The notes beneath the pieces were generated by a model. It worked only from the letters and a program-made list of their open reading frames with translations. It was not told where the DNA came from and did no database searches. A stretch of DNA of 64,000 bases from Agrobacterium cucumeris (lineage in GTDB: Bacteria > Pseudomonadota > Alphaproteobacteria > Rhizobiales > Rhizobiaceae): positions 62,001 to 126,000 of the forward strand of contig NZ_CP080390.1 of NCBI RefSeq assembly GCF_030036535.1. Direction: 5' to 3'. Positions within the stretch are counted from its first letter, which is position 1. The number at the start of each line of letters is the position of its first letter. This document shows positions 35,428 to 45,696 of the stretch, one piece after another. Position numbers and translations under genes: made by a program.

Positions 35428-36509
35428 TGACCCAAAGTTTCGACATTGAACTGTCGCACTGCCGCAAGACGTACGGCGACATCAACGTTCTGGACGACGT
35501 CTCCCTTCAGGTCAAGAACGGTGAGTTCATCACCGTTCTCGGCCCAAGTGGTTGCGGCAAGACAACGACATTGCGTGTGATCGGGGGCTTCATCATTCCC
35601 GACAGCGGGCGTGTTTCGATCAGAGGCAGGGAGGTTACCAACCTGCCTCCCTACAAACGCAACATCGGCGTGGTCTTCCAAAACTACGCCCTGTGGCCCC
35701 ACATGACTGTGGCAGAAATCCTCTCGTTCGGTCTTCGCATACGCAAGCTGCCCCGGGAAGAGATCGCGCGTCGTGTAGACCGTGCCCTCAGCATGGTGCA
35801 ATTGACCGGCTTGAAGGATCGATATCCTCGTGAACTCAGTGGCGGGCAGCAGCAACGCGTCGCCATGGCACGAGCGCTTGCGATCGATCCTGAGGTGATC
35901 ATTCTTGATGAGCCGCTGTCCAATCTGGATCGGCGCTTGCGGGAAGAACTCCGTATTGAATTGAAGCGACTGCAGCGGTCTCTTGGGGTGACGATGCTAT
36001 TCGTCACGCACGATCAGGAGGAGGCGCTCTCCATGTCCGACCAAGTGGTGGTCATGCAATCCGGAAGGATTCAGCAAATCGCCGACCCGAGGACAGTCTA
36101 TGAGCGCCCGGCGAACCGTTTTGTTGCCGGCTTTCTTGGTAGCGCAAATTTCCTGCCCGGAGAACTGGTGCAGAATTCCAAGGAGAGCAGGGCCGAAATC
36201 AAGCTCAGCAATGGCGCCGTCGTGACTGCGCATGCGCCGTCGGCCAGGGCGGTCGGAGAGAAGGTCACCGTTATTGTTCGGCCCGAGTGGCTGGTACTTG
36301 AACGGCAGGGCAGCAATCCGCCTGCAAATCAGCTCGAGGGCACGGTCGGCGATGTGATCTATGAAGGCTCTGCAATTCGATATGGGATCAAACTCACTCA
36401 CGAACCTGAGGCGCCCGTTTTCCTGCAGGAACGGTCTAACGCCGATGTTTTGAAACCCGGAGACAAGGTCAGGATCAATGTCACTAACGCCGTCGTTGCC
36501 GCAGAGTGA
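35427..36509 (+). CDS. ABC transporter ATPase (PotA/FbpC type)
   Basis: 360 residues from an ATG that overlaps the preceding stop (TAATG). Walker A GPSGCGKTTT near residue 40, signature [15 protein letters not shown], Walker B VIILDEPLSNLDRRLRE and H-loop FVTHDQEEALSMSD are intact, followed by a C-terminal TOBE domain of about 120 residues. It energises the polyamine/opine-type importer with the two permeases downstream. Confidence 0.93.
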   Translation: MTQSFDIELSHCRKTYGDINVLDDVSLQVKNGEFITVLGPSGCGKTTTLRVIGGFIIPDSGRVSIRGREVTNLPPYKRNIGVVFQNYALWPHMTVAEILSFGLRIRKLPREEIARRVDRALSMVQLTGLKDRYPRELSGGQQQRVAMARALAIDPEVIILDEPLSNLDRRLREELRIELKRLQRSLGVTMLFVTHDQEEALSMSDQVVVMQSGRIQQIADPRTVYERPANRFVAGFLGSANFLPGELVQNSKESRAEIKLSNGAVVTAHAPSARAVGEKVTVIVRPEWLVLERQGSNPPANQLEGTVGDVIYEGSAIRYGIKLTHEPEAPVFLQERSNADVLKPGDKVRINVTNAVVAAE

Positions 36510-37389
36510 TGAACGCAGAGGACTTTGGGAGCGTGTGGTTGCGTGGTCTACCCAAGCGCCGCTGTTCCTGCCGTTCGCCTTCGTCATCTTGTTCTTTTTC
36601 GTTCCCATGTGCTGGCTCGTTGCGACGAGCATGTCCTCCCATGAGGTTGGCAGCGCGCCTGTATTTACAGGCACGCTAGAGCACTACGCGAGGTTCTGGA
36701 CGGACCCCTTCTATCTCGAAACAGCGCTCTGGACGACCGTTAAGCTGTCGGTTTTGTCCACGGTGCTTGCTCTGATTATCGGGTATGTGCTGGCCTACTA
36801 CATTGCCGAGCTCCCTGCTGACCGCAGAGGGTTTCTCACCAGCATGGTGGTTGTGTCCCTCTCTGTGAACATCGTTATCCGGATCTTTGGATTGAATGTT
36901 CTTCTAATGAGCGGCGGACTTATTGATAGCGCCCTGACCTTCATGGGGATGCCGAAGGTCCGCATCATGTATACCGAGCTTGGGGTTTTGATAGGGTTGG
37001 TTCAGATCGCCATCCCGTATGTCGTTTTGCCTCTTATCGGTGTCATAGCCGCGATCGACCCGGCCCTCAAAGAGGCGGCGGCAAGCGTGGGCGCCAACAA
37101 GTACAAGACCTTTTGGGCCGTAACCTTCCCGCTGTCGCTGCCCGGAGTCGTGGCGGGCACACTGATTGCGTTCACTTTGAACGCCGCAGCTTTTGCGATT
37201 CCGTCCCTCATGGGCGGCGGTCGGGTCAAAATGATGGGCATGATGGCCTACGAACAAGCCACCGTGCAGGGGAACTTCCCCTTCGCAGCGGCGATCGGCA
37301 TAAGCCTGACGATTCTGAGCATCCTGATTACTGCAATCTATTTGTTTGCCATCAATCAAACATTCCGCACGGCGAGGAGAGCAGCATGA
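36478..37389 (+). CDS. ABC transporter permease (PotB type)
   Basis: 303 residues; the ATG at 36478, with AGGATCA before it, overlaps the ATPase gene by 32 bases. Six predicted membrane segments; EAA loop KEAAASVGANKYKTFWAVTF and LPGVVAGTLIAFTL. The gene is translationally coupled at both ends (ATGA overlap with the next one). It forms half of the membrane channel. Confidence 0.92.
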   Translation: MSLTPSLPQSDERRGLWERVVAWSTQAPLFLPFAFVILFFFVPMCWLVATSMSSHEVGSAPVFTGTLEHYARFWTDPFYLETALWTTVKLSVLSTVLALIIGYVLAYYIAELPADRRGFLTSMVVVSLSVNIVIRIFGLNVLLMSGGLIDSALTFMGMPKVRIMYTELGVLIGLVQIAIPYVVLPLIGVIAAIDPALKEAAASVGANKYKTFWAVTFPLSLPGVVAGTLIAFTLNAAAFAIPSLMGGGRVKMMGMMAYEQATVQGNFPFAAAIGISLTILSILITAIYLFAINQTFRTARRAA

Positions 37390-38231
37390 GCGCTACCACA
37401 ACTGTCTCGACGGGGAAGGGCGTTTCGGCCAGGAAGGTGTGGTTGCCACTCCCCACAGGATTAGGTATTGCCGCTTTCTGCGCGTTCGTCACCGTCGTGG
37501 CGCCACTGTTTGTGGTCGCCGGCGCAGCTTTGAACGCGGAAGCCATGTTCTTTCCGCCCAAGCAATTGACGTTGCATTGGATGATTGCGGCTCTCACGGA
37601 CAGAAGCTTCGTGAATGGCGCCCTCATCAGCTTTGCCGTCGCAGCAGTAGCAGCCACGGTCTCAACGATCTTCGCACTTCCGGTCGCGCTCCAATTGCGG
37701 AAAGCACCGCCCACGGTGGCGAAGGTCCTGACTTTGTCGTTCATGGGGCCGTTGCTCGTACCCTCGGTGATCTTTGCTCTGTCGTTGTATTCGGTGATGA
37801 TCTACGCTTTCGGGGTGACGAACCTATTTGCGCTCGTCATCGGCCACGTGATGATCACCATGCCATACCCGGTACGAACGATCACAGCCGTTACCGAGAA
37901 CCTCGACCCCGCGCTGGAGGATGCTGCAAGCAGTGTCGGCGCAAATCCGTGGCGTACGTTTGTGTCAGTAACGTTGCCGTTGATCAAACCTGGTGTGATC
38001 GCTGGCTTTCTCTTTGCTTTCATAACCTCGTGGAATGACTTCTCCATCTCGGTCTTCCTCACGCCGCGCGAACTGCAGCCACTGCCGATCAAAATCTATG
38101 AGTATCTCCTCTACCAATACAGGCCATTGATAGCCGCAGTTGCCACCTGGTCGGTGATTGGTTCGGCCATCGTCGTTCTCATAATCGACCGTCTGGTGGG
38201 GCTGAACGTCTTTACCGGTCGTCGCGGCTAG
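37386..38231 (+). CDS. ABC transporter permease (PotC type)
   Basis: 281 residues from the ATG at 37386, which overlaps the previous stop and has AGGAG nine bases upstream; open codons further upstream lie inside the preceding gene. Six membrane segments; EAA loop LEDAASSVGANPWRTFVSVT and LPLIKPGVIAGFLFAF. It is the last gene of the importer operon, followed within 40 bases by a strong terminator. Confidence 0.92.
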   Translation: MSATTTVSTGKGVSARKVWLPLPTGLGIAAFCAFVTVVAPLFVVAGAALNAEAMFFPPKQLTLHWMIAALTDRSFVNGALISFAVAAVAATVSTIFALPVALQLRKAPPTVAKVLTLSFMGPLLVPSVIFALSLYSVMIYAFGVTNLFALVIGHVMITMPYPVRTITAVTENLDPALEDAASSVGANPWRTFVSVTLPLIKPGVIAGFLFAFITSWNDFSISVFLTPRELQPLPIKIYEYLLYQYRPLIAAVATWSVIGSAIVVLIIDRLVGLNVFTGRRG

Positions 38232-38270
38232 TACAGTAGATATGATCACATCTGAAATTTAATTTTAAGA

Positions 38271-38293
38271 AGGGGCGCTCGGCGCCCCTTTTT
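38271..38293 (+). terminator. Rho-independent terminator of the second ABC importer operon
   Basis: AGGGGCGC, loop TCG, GCGCCCCT, then a run of T. Eight perfect pairs with a T-tract, 40 bases after the last permease stop. It lies about 95 bases from the convergent hutF stop and its A-rich upstream flank could also serve the minus strand. Confidence 0.9.
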
Positions 38294-38388
38294 GCATGCC
38301 AGTTTATTCCCCGACGCCTCGAAATTACGCCAACGCAAAACAGGCGACCTTGCAAGGACAAGACCGCCAACTCGCCTCCGCGTGTCGA

Positions 38389-39750
38389 TCAGCGGCGAAC
38401 CAACTTCTGCATTGTGGTGAGGAAGCGTCGATTGATCTTGTCTCGGGCGACGTGGCGACCGGCTACCACTTGTCTGCGGCCTTGAACCCAAACGTTGTCG
38501 ATCGCAACCCCATCTGCAAAGATCCAATGATCCAGGATCTCGTCATCTTCGAGATAGGGAACTTCTGTGAGATTGAGTGAAAGCATGTCGGCAGAATTGT
38601 GTACCTCAATGCCACTCTCCGCGTTCAGCGCCATGGCGCCGCCGCGGACGGCAGAGACGATAAGATTGCGACCCGTTGAGCCGCCCGGCGCTGCCAGGAC
38701 GTTACGTGCTTGGAGTCGCAGTCGTTGTGAATATTCAAGTTGCCGCAGCTCTCCGTTCAGGGAAATGAGAACGTTCGAGTCGGAACCAATGCCGACACGG
38801 CCTCCTTGTTCGCAGAAAATTTGGCCTGGAAAAATACCGTCGCCAAGATTGGCCTCGGTAATCGGGCAAAGCCCAGCGATAGCGCCAGTCCGCGCCATTC
38901 TTGCCGTTTCGATTTCGGTCATATGAGTTGCGTGAATTAGGCACCAGCGCTGGTCCACAGGTGCATTGTCCAACAACCATTCAACAGGACGAGCAGAGGA
39001 CCAGGCAATACAATCCGAAACTTCCTTCATCTGCTCGGCGATATGGATATGGATTGGCCCTCCGCCAGACATTGAGGTGACCGCAAGCAGTTCCTGCGGT
39101 ATGACGGCTCTCAGGCTGTGTGGTGCGACACCAAGCTCGGCGCCGTCGATTTTCGCGACTAGAGATCGGCACGCAACCATTAGTCGTTCGAAGCTGTCGA
39201 GCGAATTGATAAATCGTCGTTGCCCCTCCACCGGTTCGAGTCCGCCGAAATCCGAGTGGGCGTAAAAGACAGGTAGCAGGGTCAAGTTTATTCCGGTGGC
39301 ACTCGCGGCCGCTGCGACTCGTTCCGCCATTTCCGCAATGTTGGAGTAATGGTTTCCATCCGGGCTATGATGCAGGTAGTGAAACTCGCCGACACGGCTG
39401 AAACCTGCTTCAAGCATTTCCATGTAGAGCTGGGACGCAACAGCCTCGACATCGTCGGGGCTCATCGTCAAGGCGAACCGGTACATTACATTTCGCCAGC
39501 TCCAGAAGCTGTCATCTGACGGCCCGCGGGTCTCGGCCAGACCTGCCATTGCGCGCTGAAAGGCGTGGCTATGGAGATTGCCCATCGCAGGCAGAATGAT
39601 TTGATGGTGTTCGTCGGATGGTGCAGGATCAGCATCGGTCGATACCGACGCGATGGTTCCGCTCTCGACCAACACCCTGACATTGTCGTGCCAGCCGCTC
39701 GGAAGAAGGGCCTTCCGTGCGAAAAGTGCTGAACTGTTCAATTCCTTCAT
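38389..39750 (-). CDS. hutF: Formimidoylglutamate deiminase
   Basis: 453 residues from an ATG with AGGGAAGC upstream. It is an amidohydrolase-fold enzyme with the metal site [16 protein letters not shown] (near residue 57), [27 protein letters not shown] and [11 protein letters not shown]. It converts N-formimidoyl-L-glutamate to N-formyl-L-glutamate and ammonia, the fourth step of the five-step Hut route used with HutG. Divergent from hutI; the intervening region holds an 18-base HutC-like site. Confidence 0.92.
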   Translation of the reverse strand: MKELNSSALFARKALLPSGWHDNVRVLVESGTIASVSTDADPAPSDEHHQIILPAMGNLHSHAFQRAMAGLAETRGPSDDSFWSWRNVMYRFALTMSPDDVEAVASQLYMEMLEAGFSRVGEFHYLHHSPDGNHYSNIAEMAERVAAAASATGINLTLLPVFYAHSDFGGLEPVEGQRRFINSLDSFERLMVACRSLVAKIDGAELGVAPHSLRAVIPQELLAVTSMSGGGPIHIHIAEQMKEVSDCIAWSSARPVEWLLDNAPVDQRWCLIHATHMTEIETARMARTGAIAGLCPITEANLGDGIFPGQIFCEQGGRVGIGSDSNVLISLNGELRQLEYSQRLRLQARNVLAAPGGSTGRNLIVSAVRGGAMALNAESGIEVHNSADMLSLNLTEVPYLEDDEILDHWIFADGVAIDNVWVQGRRQVVAGRHVARDKINRRFLTTMQKLVRR

Positions 39751-39805
39751 AGCTTCCCTCTGATTTTTTGCGAAACGCAGGCAACTTTGGTGCTTGCAAT
39801 TCCGT

Positions 39806-39823
39806 GTATTGGTATATACAAAA
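39806..39823. promoter_or_regulatory. Candidate HutC operator between hutF and hutI
   Basis: GTATTGGTATATACAAAA, identical to the minus-strand sequence before hutH. It lies 56 bases from the hutF start and 42 from the hutI start, so it could control both directions. Confidence 0.7.
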
Positions 39824-39864
39824 TATCAGTAATGAAAGACAAATATAGAGCAACGGGGATCGAG

Positions 39865-41049
39865 ATGTCAGTGGCAACGCCCGCATCCGATGAGGAAATC
39901 GTCGTTTGGAGGAACGCGCATCTGGCGACTGTCGCGGGAGATCGAGACGGCCTGGGTGTCGTAGAGGGTGGCGCGATAGTGGTCAGAGGTGACCGCATCG
40001 CATACGTCGGAACCGACGCAAATCTCCCGGCGTTGGCGAGAGGCGCGGTTCAAGTCGATTTGGAGGGCCGGTGGGTGACGCCGGCATTGATCGACTGCCA
40101 TACGCACTTGGTATTCGGTGGCGACCGCGCACACGAATTCGAAATGCGACTCGCCGGTGCGTCGTGTGAGGAGATCGCACTGGCCGGTGGGGGAATTGCT
40201 TCTTCTGTAAACGCCACGAACAAATTTTCCGAGGATGAACTCGTTTTGCAAGATCTGCCTCGACTTGACGCCCTCATGGAAGAGAGACTGTCGACGGTCG
40301 AGATAAAGTCTGGCTACGGCCTCAACGTCGAAGCTGAATTGAAAATGCTGCGTGTGGCAAGGGGATTGGAGACGCTGAGACCGGTGCGCGTCGTGACCAC
40401 TTATCTCGCCGCCCATGCGATCCCGTCAAGTTACAGAGGCAGGAATGGCGACTACATCAAGGATGTCGTCATCCCTGGACTCGAGCGGGGCAGGAGGGAA
40501 GGTCTCATCGATGCGGTGGATGGTTTTTGTGAAAATATCGCATTTTCGCCAGCGGAGATATCCAAGGTATTCGACAAGGCGACTGCGATAGGCCTTCCGG
40601 TAAAGTTGCACGCGGAGCAGCTATCCGATCTTGGAGGAGCAAAGCTAGCCGCGTCCTATCGAGCGCTCTCGGCAGATCATCTTGAGTGCCTCGATGAAGA
40701 AGGTGCCCAAGCGCTCGCTATGGCTGGTACGGTGGCTGTTCTTCTGCCAGGAGCATTCTATACACTCCGAGAAAAGCAGCTGCCGCCAGTGCAAGCGCTT
40801 CGCAATGCCGGCACGCCTATCGCTATCGCAACAGACTGCAATCCGGGCACTTCACCACGGACCTCGTTGCTGCTGACTATGAATATGGCAGCCACGTTGT
40901 TCGGCTTGACGGTCGACGAGTGCGTCGCTGGCGCGACAAGAGAGGCTGCACGTGCCCTTGGTCTCTTGCATGAAACTGGAACCCTCGAGGTCGGAAGGTC
41001 CGCTGATTTCGCGATCTGGAATATCGGACGGCCAGCTGAGCTGGTCTAG
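39865..41049 (+). CDS. hutI: Imidazolonepropionase
   Basis: The ATG at 39865 ([11 protein letters not shown]) gives 394 residues; further upstream codons lie across the operator. Amidohydrolase metal ligands are in [21 protein letters not shown] (in two parts, near residue 65-85), with [34 protein letters not shown] and [11 protein letters not shown] also typical. It opens the imidazolone ring to give N-formimidoyl-L-glutamate. It is the first gene of a plus-strand hutI-hutG-hutU-hutD run. Confidence 0.94.
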   Translation: MSVATPASDEEIVVWRNAHLATVAGDRDGLGVVEGGAIVVRGDRIAYVGTDANLPALARGAVQVDLEGRWVTPALIDCHTHLVFGGDRAHEFEMRLAGASCEEIALAGGGIASSVNATNKFSEDELVLQDLPRLDALMEERLSTVEIKSGYGLNVEAELKMLRVARGLETLRPVRVVTTYLAAHAIPSSYRGRNGDYIKDVVIPGLERGRREGLIDAVDGFCENIAFSPAEISKVFDKATAIGLPVKLHAEQLSDLGGAKLAASYRALSADHLECLDEEGAQALAMAGTVAVLLPGAFYTLREKQLPPVQALRNAGTPIAIATDCNPGTSPRTSLLLTMNMAATLFGLTVDECVAGATREAARALGLLHETGTLEVGRSADFAIWNIGRPAELV

Positions 41050-41187
41050 CGGATGGGCTTCAATCCCCTGCATGCGCGAATATTTAAGGGACGAGGACTG
41101 CGGCCGTGACTTTAAGTCATGTCCCTGGCGTTTCGAACCTGGCTGGTTCTTTCACCTCCATTCGCTAGTCGTAGAAGAGAAGAAATC

Positions 41188-41988
41188 ATGAGTGTTTTTG
41201 AAGTTCGCCACGGCACCTCTCCGGTTATTCTAGCAATGCCCCATACCGGTACCGATGTTCCGAGCGAGATCTGGGAGCGGTTGAACGACAATGGCCGGCA
41301 GCTGATCGATACCGATTGGTATATACATAATCTGTACGATGGTCTTTTAGAGAAAGCCACAGTCGTTCGAGCGATGTTTCATCGCTACGTCATTGATGCC
41401 AACCGGGATCCGGAAGGGGCGAGTTTGTACCCTGGGCAGAACACCACTGGCCTTATCCCCAAAACGGACTTTGATGGTGAAGCCATCTGGAAATCCGGTG
41501 CGGAACCGACAGACGACGATATCGCTCAACGAGTCGCTACTTTCCACTCACCCTACCATACCGCCCTCCAATCAGAGATCGAGCGGGTGAAGGCAATTCA
41601 CGGCTTGGCCATTGTCTATGACTGTCACTCAATCCGCTCGCACATTCCCTTCCTGTTCGAGGGAACGTTGCCCGACTTCAATATCGGGACCAATGACGGG
41701 CAGTCGTGTCATCCCGCAGTCGCGGCGGCCGTCGTTAACGTCGTTCGCAATGCTGATGGCTACACACGCACGTTGAACGGTCGGTTCAAGGGAGGGTGGA
41801 CCACAAGGCATTACGGCACGCTCGAAAGCGGCGTCCACGCGATCCAAATGGAACTGGCGCAATCGACTCATCTTTCGGCAGAGGAACCGCCATTTTCCTA
41901 TGACACCGCAAAAGCCGAGCGCATCCGCGCCCGTCTCAGGGACATTCTGACCAACCTCGAGCGCGCCGCATCCGAACTCAAGAAGTGA
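41188..41988 (+). CDS. hutG: N-formylglutamate deformylase
   Basis: The ATG at 41188 after GAAGAGAAG gives 266 residues, the usual length. [47 protein letters not shown], and [12 protein letters not shown] near residue 215, mark the family. It releases formate from N-formyl-L-glutamate and so completes histidine breakdown to glutamate. Sixteen bases separate it from hutU. A TATATACA match inside the gene encodes the conserved WYIHN and is not counted as an operator. Confidence 0.93.
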   Translation: MSVFEVRHGTSPVILAMPHTGTDVPSEIWERLNDNGRQLIDTDWYIHNLYDGLLEKATVVRAMFHRYVIDANRDPEGASLYPGQNTTGLIPKTDFDGEAIWKSGAEPTDDDIAQRVATFHSPYHTALQSEIERVKAIHGLAIVYDCHSIRSHIPFLFEGTLPDFNIGTNDGQSCHPAVAAAVVNVVRNADGYTRTLNGRFKGGWTTRHYGTLESGVHAIQMELAQSTHLSAEEPPFSYDTAKAERIRARLRDILTNLERAASELKK

Positions 41989-42007
41989 ATATTGGGAGCC
42001 ACTGACC

Positions 42008-43693
42008 ATGACCAATCCTCGACACAATATCCGCGAAGTTCGCGCGCCACGCGGCTCGGAGCTCAACACCAAGAGCTGGATGACCGAAGCGCCGCTGCGC
42101 ATGCTGATGAACAACCTCGATCCTGATGTGGCTGAAAACCCCCACGAGCTGGTGGTTTATGGCGGCATCGGCCGGGCGGCACGCACCTGGAACGACTTCG
42201 AAACGATTGCGGCGACGCTGAAGACGCTCAATGCGGATGAGACCCTGCTCGTTCAGTCGGGCAAGCCGGTCGGTGTCTTCCGGACCCACAAGGATGCGCC
42301 GCGCGTCCTGATCGCCAACTCGAACCTCGTGCCGCACTGGGCAACCTGGGACCATTTCAACGAGCTGGATAAGAAGGGCCTTGCCATGTACGGCCAGATG
42401 ACGGCCGGCTCGTGGATCTATATCGGCACGCAGGGCATCGTGCAGGGCACCTACGAAACCTTCGTCGAGGCCGGCCGCCAGCATTACGGCGGCAATCTCA
42501 AAGGCAAATGGATCCTGACCGGCGGTCTCGGCGGCATGGGCGGCGCCCAGCCGCTCGCCGCCGTCATGGCAGGTGCCTGCTGCCTGGCCGTCGAAAGCGA
42601 TGAGACCCGCATCGATTTCCGTCTTCGCACCCGCTATGTCGACGAGAAGGCAAGGACGCTCGACGAGGCCCTCGAGATGATCCAGCGCTGGACCAAAGCC
42701 GGCGAGGCAAAATCCGTCGGCCTGCTGGGCAATGCCGCGGAAATTTTCCCCGAGCTCGTGCGGCGTATGGAGGCCGGTGGTCCACGCCCCGACATCGTCA
42801 CCGATCAGACCTCGGCCCATGATCCGCTCAACGGTTATCTGCCAATCGGCTGGACCGTTGCCCAGCACAAGGCCAAGCGCGAAAGCGACCCGAAGACCGT
42901 CGAGGCTGCCGCCCGCGCCTCGATGAAAGTCCATGTCGAAGCCATGGTTGCCTTCTGGGATGCCGGGGTGCCGACGCTCGACTACGGCAACAACATCCGC
43001 CAGGTCGCAAAGGAGGAAGGTCTTGAGAACGCCTTCGCCTTCCCGGGTTTCGTTCCGGCCTATATCCGCCCGCTCTTCTGCCGCGGCATCGGTCCGTTCC
43101 GCTGGGCCGCCCTTTCCGGCGATCCGGAGGACATCTACAAGACCGACGCCAAGGTCAAGGACCTGCTGCCCGACAACAGGCACCTGCACAACTGGCTTGA
43201 CATGGCCCGCGAACGCATCGCCTTCCAGGGCCTGCCGGCTCGCATCTGCTGGGTCGGCCTCGCCGACCGTCATCGCCTGGCGCTGGCCTTCAATGAGATG
43301 GTCAAGAACGGCGAGCTTTCGGCACCCGTGGTCATCGGTCGCGACCATCTCGACTCCGGATCGGTCGCCTCGCCCAACCGCGAGACCGAAGCGATGAAGG
43401 ACGGCTCTGACGCCGTCTCCGACTGGCCGCTGCTCAACGCACTGCTCAACACCGCATCGGGGGCTACCTGGGTGTCGCTACACCATGGCGGCGGCGTTGG
43501 CATGGGCTTTAGCCAGCATTCGGGCGTTGTCATCTGCGCCGACGGCTCCGACGATGCCGCCAAGCGGCTGGAGCGCGTTCTCTGGAACGACCCGGCGACC
43601 GGAGTCATGCGCCACGCCGATGCGGGCTACGAGATCGCCATCGACTGCGCCAAGGACAAAGGCCTGCGTCTGCCGGGCATTCTCGGGAACTGA
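42008..43693 (+). CDS. hutU: Urocanate hydratase
   Basis: 561 residues with the NAD-binding [19 protein letters not shown] near residue 175, [14 protein letters not shown], and [15 protein letters not shown] near the C-terminus. It hydrates urocanate to imidazolonepropionate, the second pathway step. GC-rich third positions are stronger here than in hutI or hutG, which suggests a separate, probably chromosomal, origin for this gene. A 456-codon antisense frame is a by-product of that composition. Confidence 0.96.
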   Translation: MTNPRHNIREVRAPRGSELNTKSWMTEAPLRMLMNNLDPDVAENPHELVVYGGIGRAARTWNDFETIAATLKTLNADETLLVQSGKPVGVFRTHKDAPRVLIANSNLVPHWATWDHFNELDKKGLAMYGQMTAGSWIYIGTQGIVQGTYETFVEAGRQHYGGNLKGKWILTGGLGGMGGAQPLAAVMAGACCLAVESDETRIDFRLRTRYVDEKARTLDEALEMIQRWTKAGEAKSVGLLGNAAEIFPELVRRMEAGGPRPDIVTDQTSAHDPLNGYLPIGWTVAQHKAKRESDPKTVEAAARASMKVHVEAMVAFWDAGVPTLDYGNNIRQVAKEEGLENAFAFPGFVPAYIRPLFCRGIGPFRWAALSGDPEDIYKTDAKVKDLLPDNRHLHNWLDMARERIAFQGLPARICWVGLADRHRLALAFNEMVKNGELSAPVVIGRDHLDSGSVASPNRETEAMKDGSDAVSDWPLLNALLNTASGATWVSLHHGGGVGMGFSQHSGVVICADGSDDAAKRLERVLWNDPATGVMRHADAGYEIAIDCAKDKGLRLPGILGN

Positions 43694-43698
43694 AGCAA

Positions 43699-44265
43699 AT
43701 GCGCGTTCTGCGTTCCGCGCAGTACAAGCGCACGATGTGGAAGAACGGCAAGGGAGAGACGGTGGAGATCGCCGTCTCCCCTCCGGATGCGTCGGTCGAC
43801 GATTTCGACTGGCGCATCAGCACCGCGACGGTCGCTCTCGATGGGCCTTTCTCGACATTCGATGAAGTCGATCGGACGTTGAGCGTGCTGACGGGGGAGG
43901 GGATAGAACTCGCGATTGCCGGGGAGCCCGCCACCGTCTGCTCTCAGAATAGTCCGCCTTTTACCTTTCGAGCGGACGTCCCGACCACCGCTCGACTGGT
44001 GGATGGCCCTATCAGCGACCTCAATGTCATGAGCCGGAGGGGACGCTTCGGTCATCGCGTTGCGAGGTGCAGGCTTGATGGCGAATTGGAGGTCGGATCG
44101 GATGTCGCGGTGGTGTTCGTCATCGTGATGTCCGGCTGCGCGCTAAAGAATTCCGGGGAGCGACTGGAAAGCCTCGATGCCCTTCACCTGGATCGCGCCG
44201 AAAAAGTCGTTCTTCGGGCAAACGGCCCGACGACGGCGTTCGTCGTCGAGTTGCTGCCACTTTGA
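43699..44265 (+). CDS. hutD: HutD family protein
   Basis: 188 residues, starting five bases after hutU. MRVLRSAQYKRTMWKNGKGE and FDWRISTATVALDGPFSTF are the conserved cupin-like HutD sequences. HutD accompanies hut operons in proteobacteria and is thought to limit or buffer pathway flux, possibly by binding formylglutamate; its exact role is not settled. It is the last structural gene of the plus-strand hut run. Confidence 0.88.
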   Translation: MRVLRSAQYKRTMWKNGKGETVEIAVSPPDASVDDFDWRISTATVALDGPFSTFDEVDRTLSVLTGEGIELAIAGEPATVCSQNSPPFTFRADVPTTARLVDGPISDLNVMSRRGRFGHRVARCRLDGELEVGSDVAVVFVIVMSGCALKNSGERLESLDALHLDRAEKVVLRANGPTTAFVVELLPL

Positions 44266-44296
44266 ACGGGAAAATGAACACCCTGAGGATACCAAG

Positions 44297-44485
44297 TTGA
44301 ACAGGCAAAATATCGAGAACAGGCAAGCCGAGGCGGTCAACCTGGTTGAGAACTACGGGCCGATTGGCATTCGTTCTGTCGCTGCCGCATGTGCAGCGAG
44401 GCCTCCTCAAAAAGAACTGGATGAGTCGTCGTCAATCGAGTTTCCAGCGGTGCGCGCCCGCTGGCTCGGTGACGGGGATGATTGA
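44297..44485 (+). CDS. Small hypothetical protein (about 62 residues)
   Basis: A TTG start at 44297 with GAGG ten bases upstream gives LNRQNIENRQAEAVNLVENY and then GPIGIRSVAAACAARPPQKE. The YGPIGIRSVAAA segment looks like a conserved rhizobial small protein, but no function is known to me. It is coupled to the next gene, whose possible start overlaps this stop, and follows hutD by 31 bases. Confidence 0.5.
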   Translation: MNRQNIENRQAEAVNLVENYGPIGIRSVAAACAARPPQKELDESSSIEFPAVRARWLGDGDD

Positions 44486-44709
44486 GTTTGAAGGTCGGCG
44501 ATGTGGTCATGGAGTTTGTGTTGCCCGGTCCATTAGAACTAGCATGCCTTCGGTGGCTGTCTCGCGGCAAAACGCTCGCCGAAATCGCTCTGCTTCAAGG
44601 CAAAACCGTCTCTGAAATTGCGCATCATGTCGAACGCGCGCTTGCCGCGCTTAACGCAAAATCGGCACAGGAAGCACTCGCAAAAGCTCACCTTTCGAAC
44701 GGCAACTGA
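44482..44709 (+). CDS. LuxR-type helix-turn-helix small protein
   Basis: 75 residues from a TTG at 44482; ATG at 44512 is an alternative. LPGPLELACLRWLSRGKTLA, then EIALLQGKTVSEIAHHVERA and LAALNAKSAQEALAKA match the LuxR/GerE DNA-binding fold with no attached receiver or sensor domain. It is probably a stand-alone DNA-binding regulator or a fragment of one. Translationally coupled to the small gene before it. Confidence 0.6.
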   Translation: MSLKVGDVVMEFVLPGPLELACLRWLSRGKTLAEIALLQGKTVSEIAHHVERALAALNAKSAQEALAKAHLSNGN

Positions 44710-44775
44710 TCTGAAACAGAGGCTCGTTCGGTTGGCCTGCATCAGGAGTGTTTTCCCCTCGTAGGGCGAAACTAC

Positions 44776-45405
44776 ATGTCGACGGATTTCAATGCTGAGC
44801 TCCATGCCCGGCCGTCTATCTACTTCACCGGTCCGGCCTTCGTTGAGCATGTTGCGGTCATGCGCTCCGGTCCGATTACGCAGGATGGTGCGCGCGGCAT
44901 ATCCACCGACCCGTGTCACAGTGAGAATTTGCGCACGCAGGTGGAACATCATACGGAATTCGTCACCGTACGCGCGTGTCGAAAATCAGCGAGGAGGCGG
45001 CGTCCTGGCCCACTTCCAGTCTCAGCCTTTCCGAAATCGCGGCTTTAGTGGACATAAGCTCGCCGCAGCTTATCTGTCGGATCGGCATCCTGATACTGGG
45101 TACTGCCCCAAAGGAACTCGGGCCTGTGCTGTCGAGTCTCGGGTTTCGCGATACCGCAGCGTCGTCGATCGGCGGCGGTGCGGCGCAGGTGTGTTCGGAT
45201 TTCCGCGTTCAGCCGGACCAAACGAGCCGCGTCCTTCTCTTCAACAAGGACCTGAACGCCTACAGAAAGGTGCGGTGGAAAATGCCAACAAGCGCATTCG
45301 CCGCTTCATGCCAGGTGATACCGATCTTGCAGCCGTCTCTCAGCGCGACCTGACCCACCTTGCCCGCCATCTCAAGGATCAACCGCGAAAATGCCTCGGA
45401 TAAAA
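44776..45405 (+). pseudogene. DUF3422 membrane-protein pseudogene
   Basis: The start MSTDFNAELHARPSIYF and, in another frame, VEHHTEFVTVR, SSIGGGAAQVCSDFRVQPD and LLFNKDLNAYRK follow the DUF3422 pattern (ELHARP, HTEF, GDFR, the YR-R segment). A frameshift near 44970 and a large loss after HVAVM and before the C-terminal membrane helices show decay. DUF3422 proteins are putative inner-membrane proteins of unknown function. It is a genomic relic between the hut cluster and the cytokinin genes. Confidence 0.55.
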
Positions 45406-45696
45406 AACCCCAGCAGAAGTGTTCATGGCACATTTGCAGGAAGAGGGGTGATCCCCTACCCTAGACGCCGGCATGATGCACTTGGGTTAGCTTTTCCAAA
45501 ACAATCCGTGATTTTGCATCTGGTTAAACTGGTCCAGGATGTTTAGTGACACCTGGCCCGGCCGTATACGAGCCTTCATCCGTGAGACATATCAACCACG
45601 ACGTCCAAAGCTGGAAATATTAAAGGTCACCGGTGCTGAACCGCGGTATCGGAAAACGCTTGGGCGATGAGGAAAAGCGAGCGAACTCCGATTGTT
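45406..45696. other. Intergenic region
   Basis: No gene, clear promoter or hairpin seen between the DUF3422 relic and the TetR gene. Confidence 0.4.

Noticed and set aside
41314..41331. ATTGGTATATACATAAT, a match to the HutC-like operator
   Set aside because: It lies inside hutG and encodes the conserved DWYIHN residues, so codon constraint explains it.
41978..43348. 456-codon antisense frame
   Set aside because: Opposite to hutU in GC-rich DNA; no family features.
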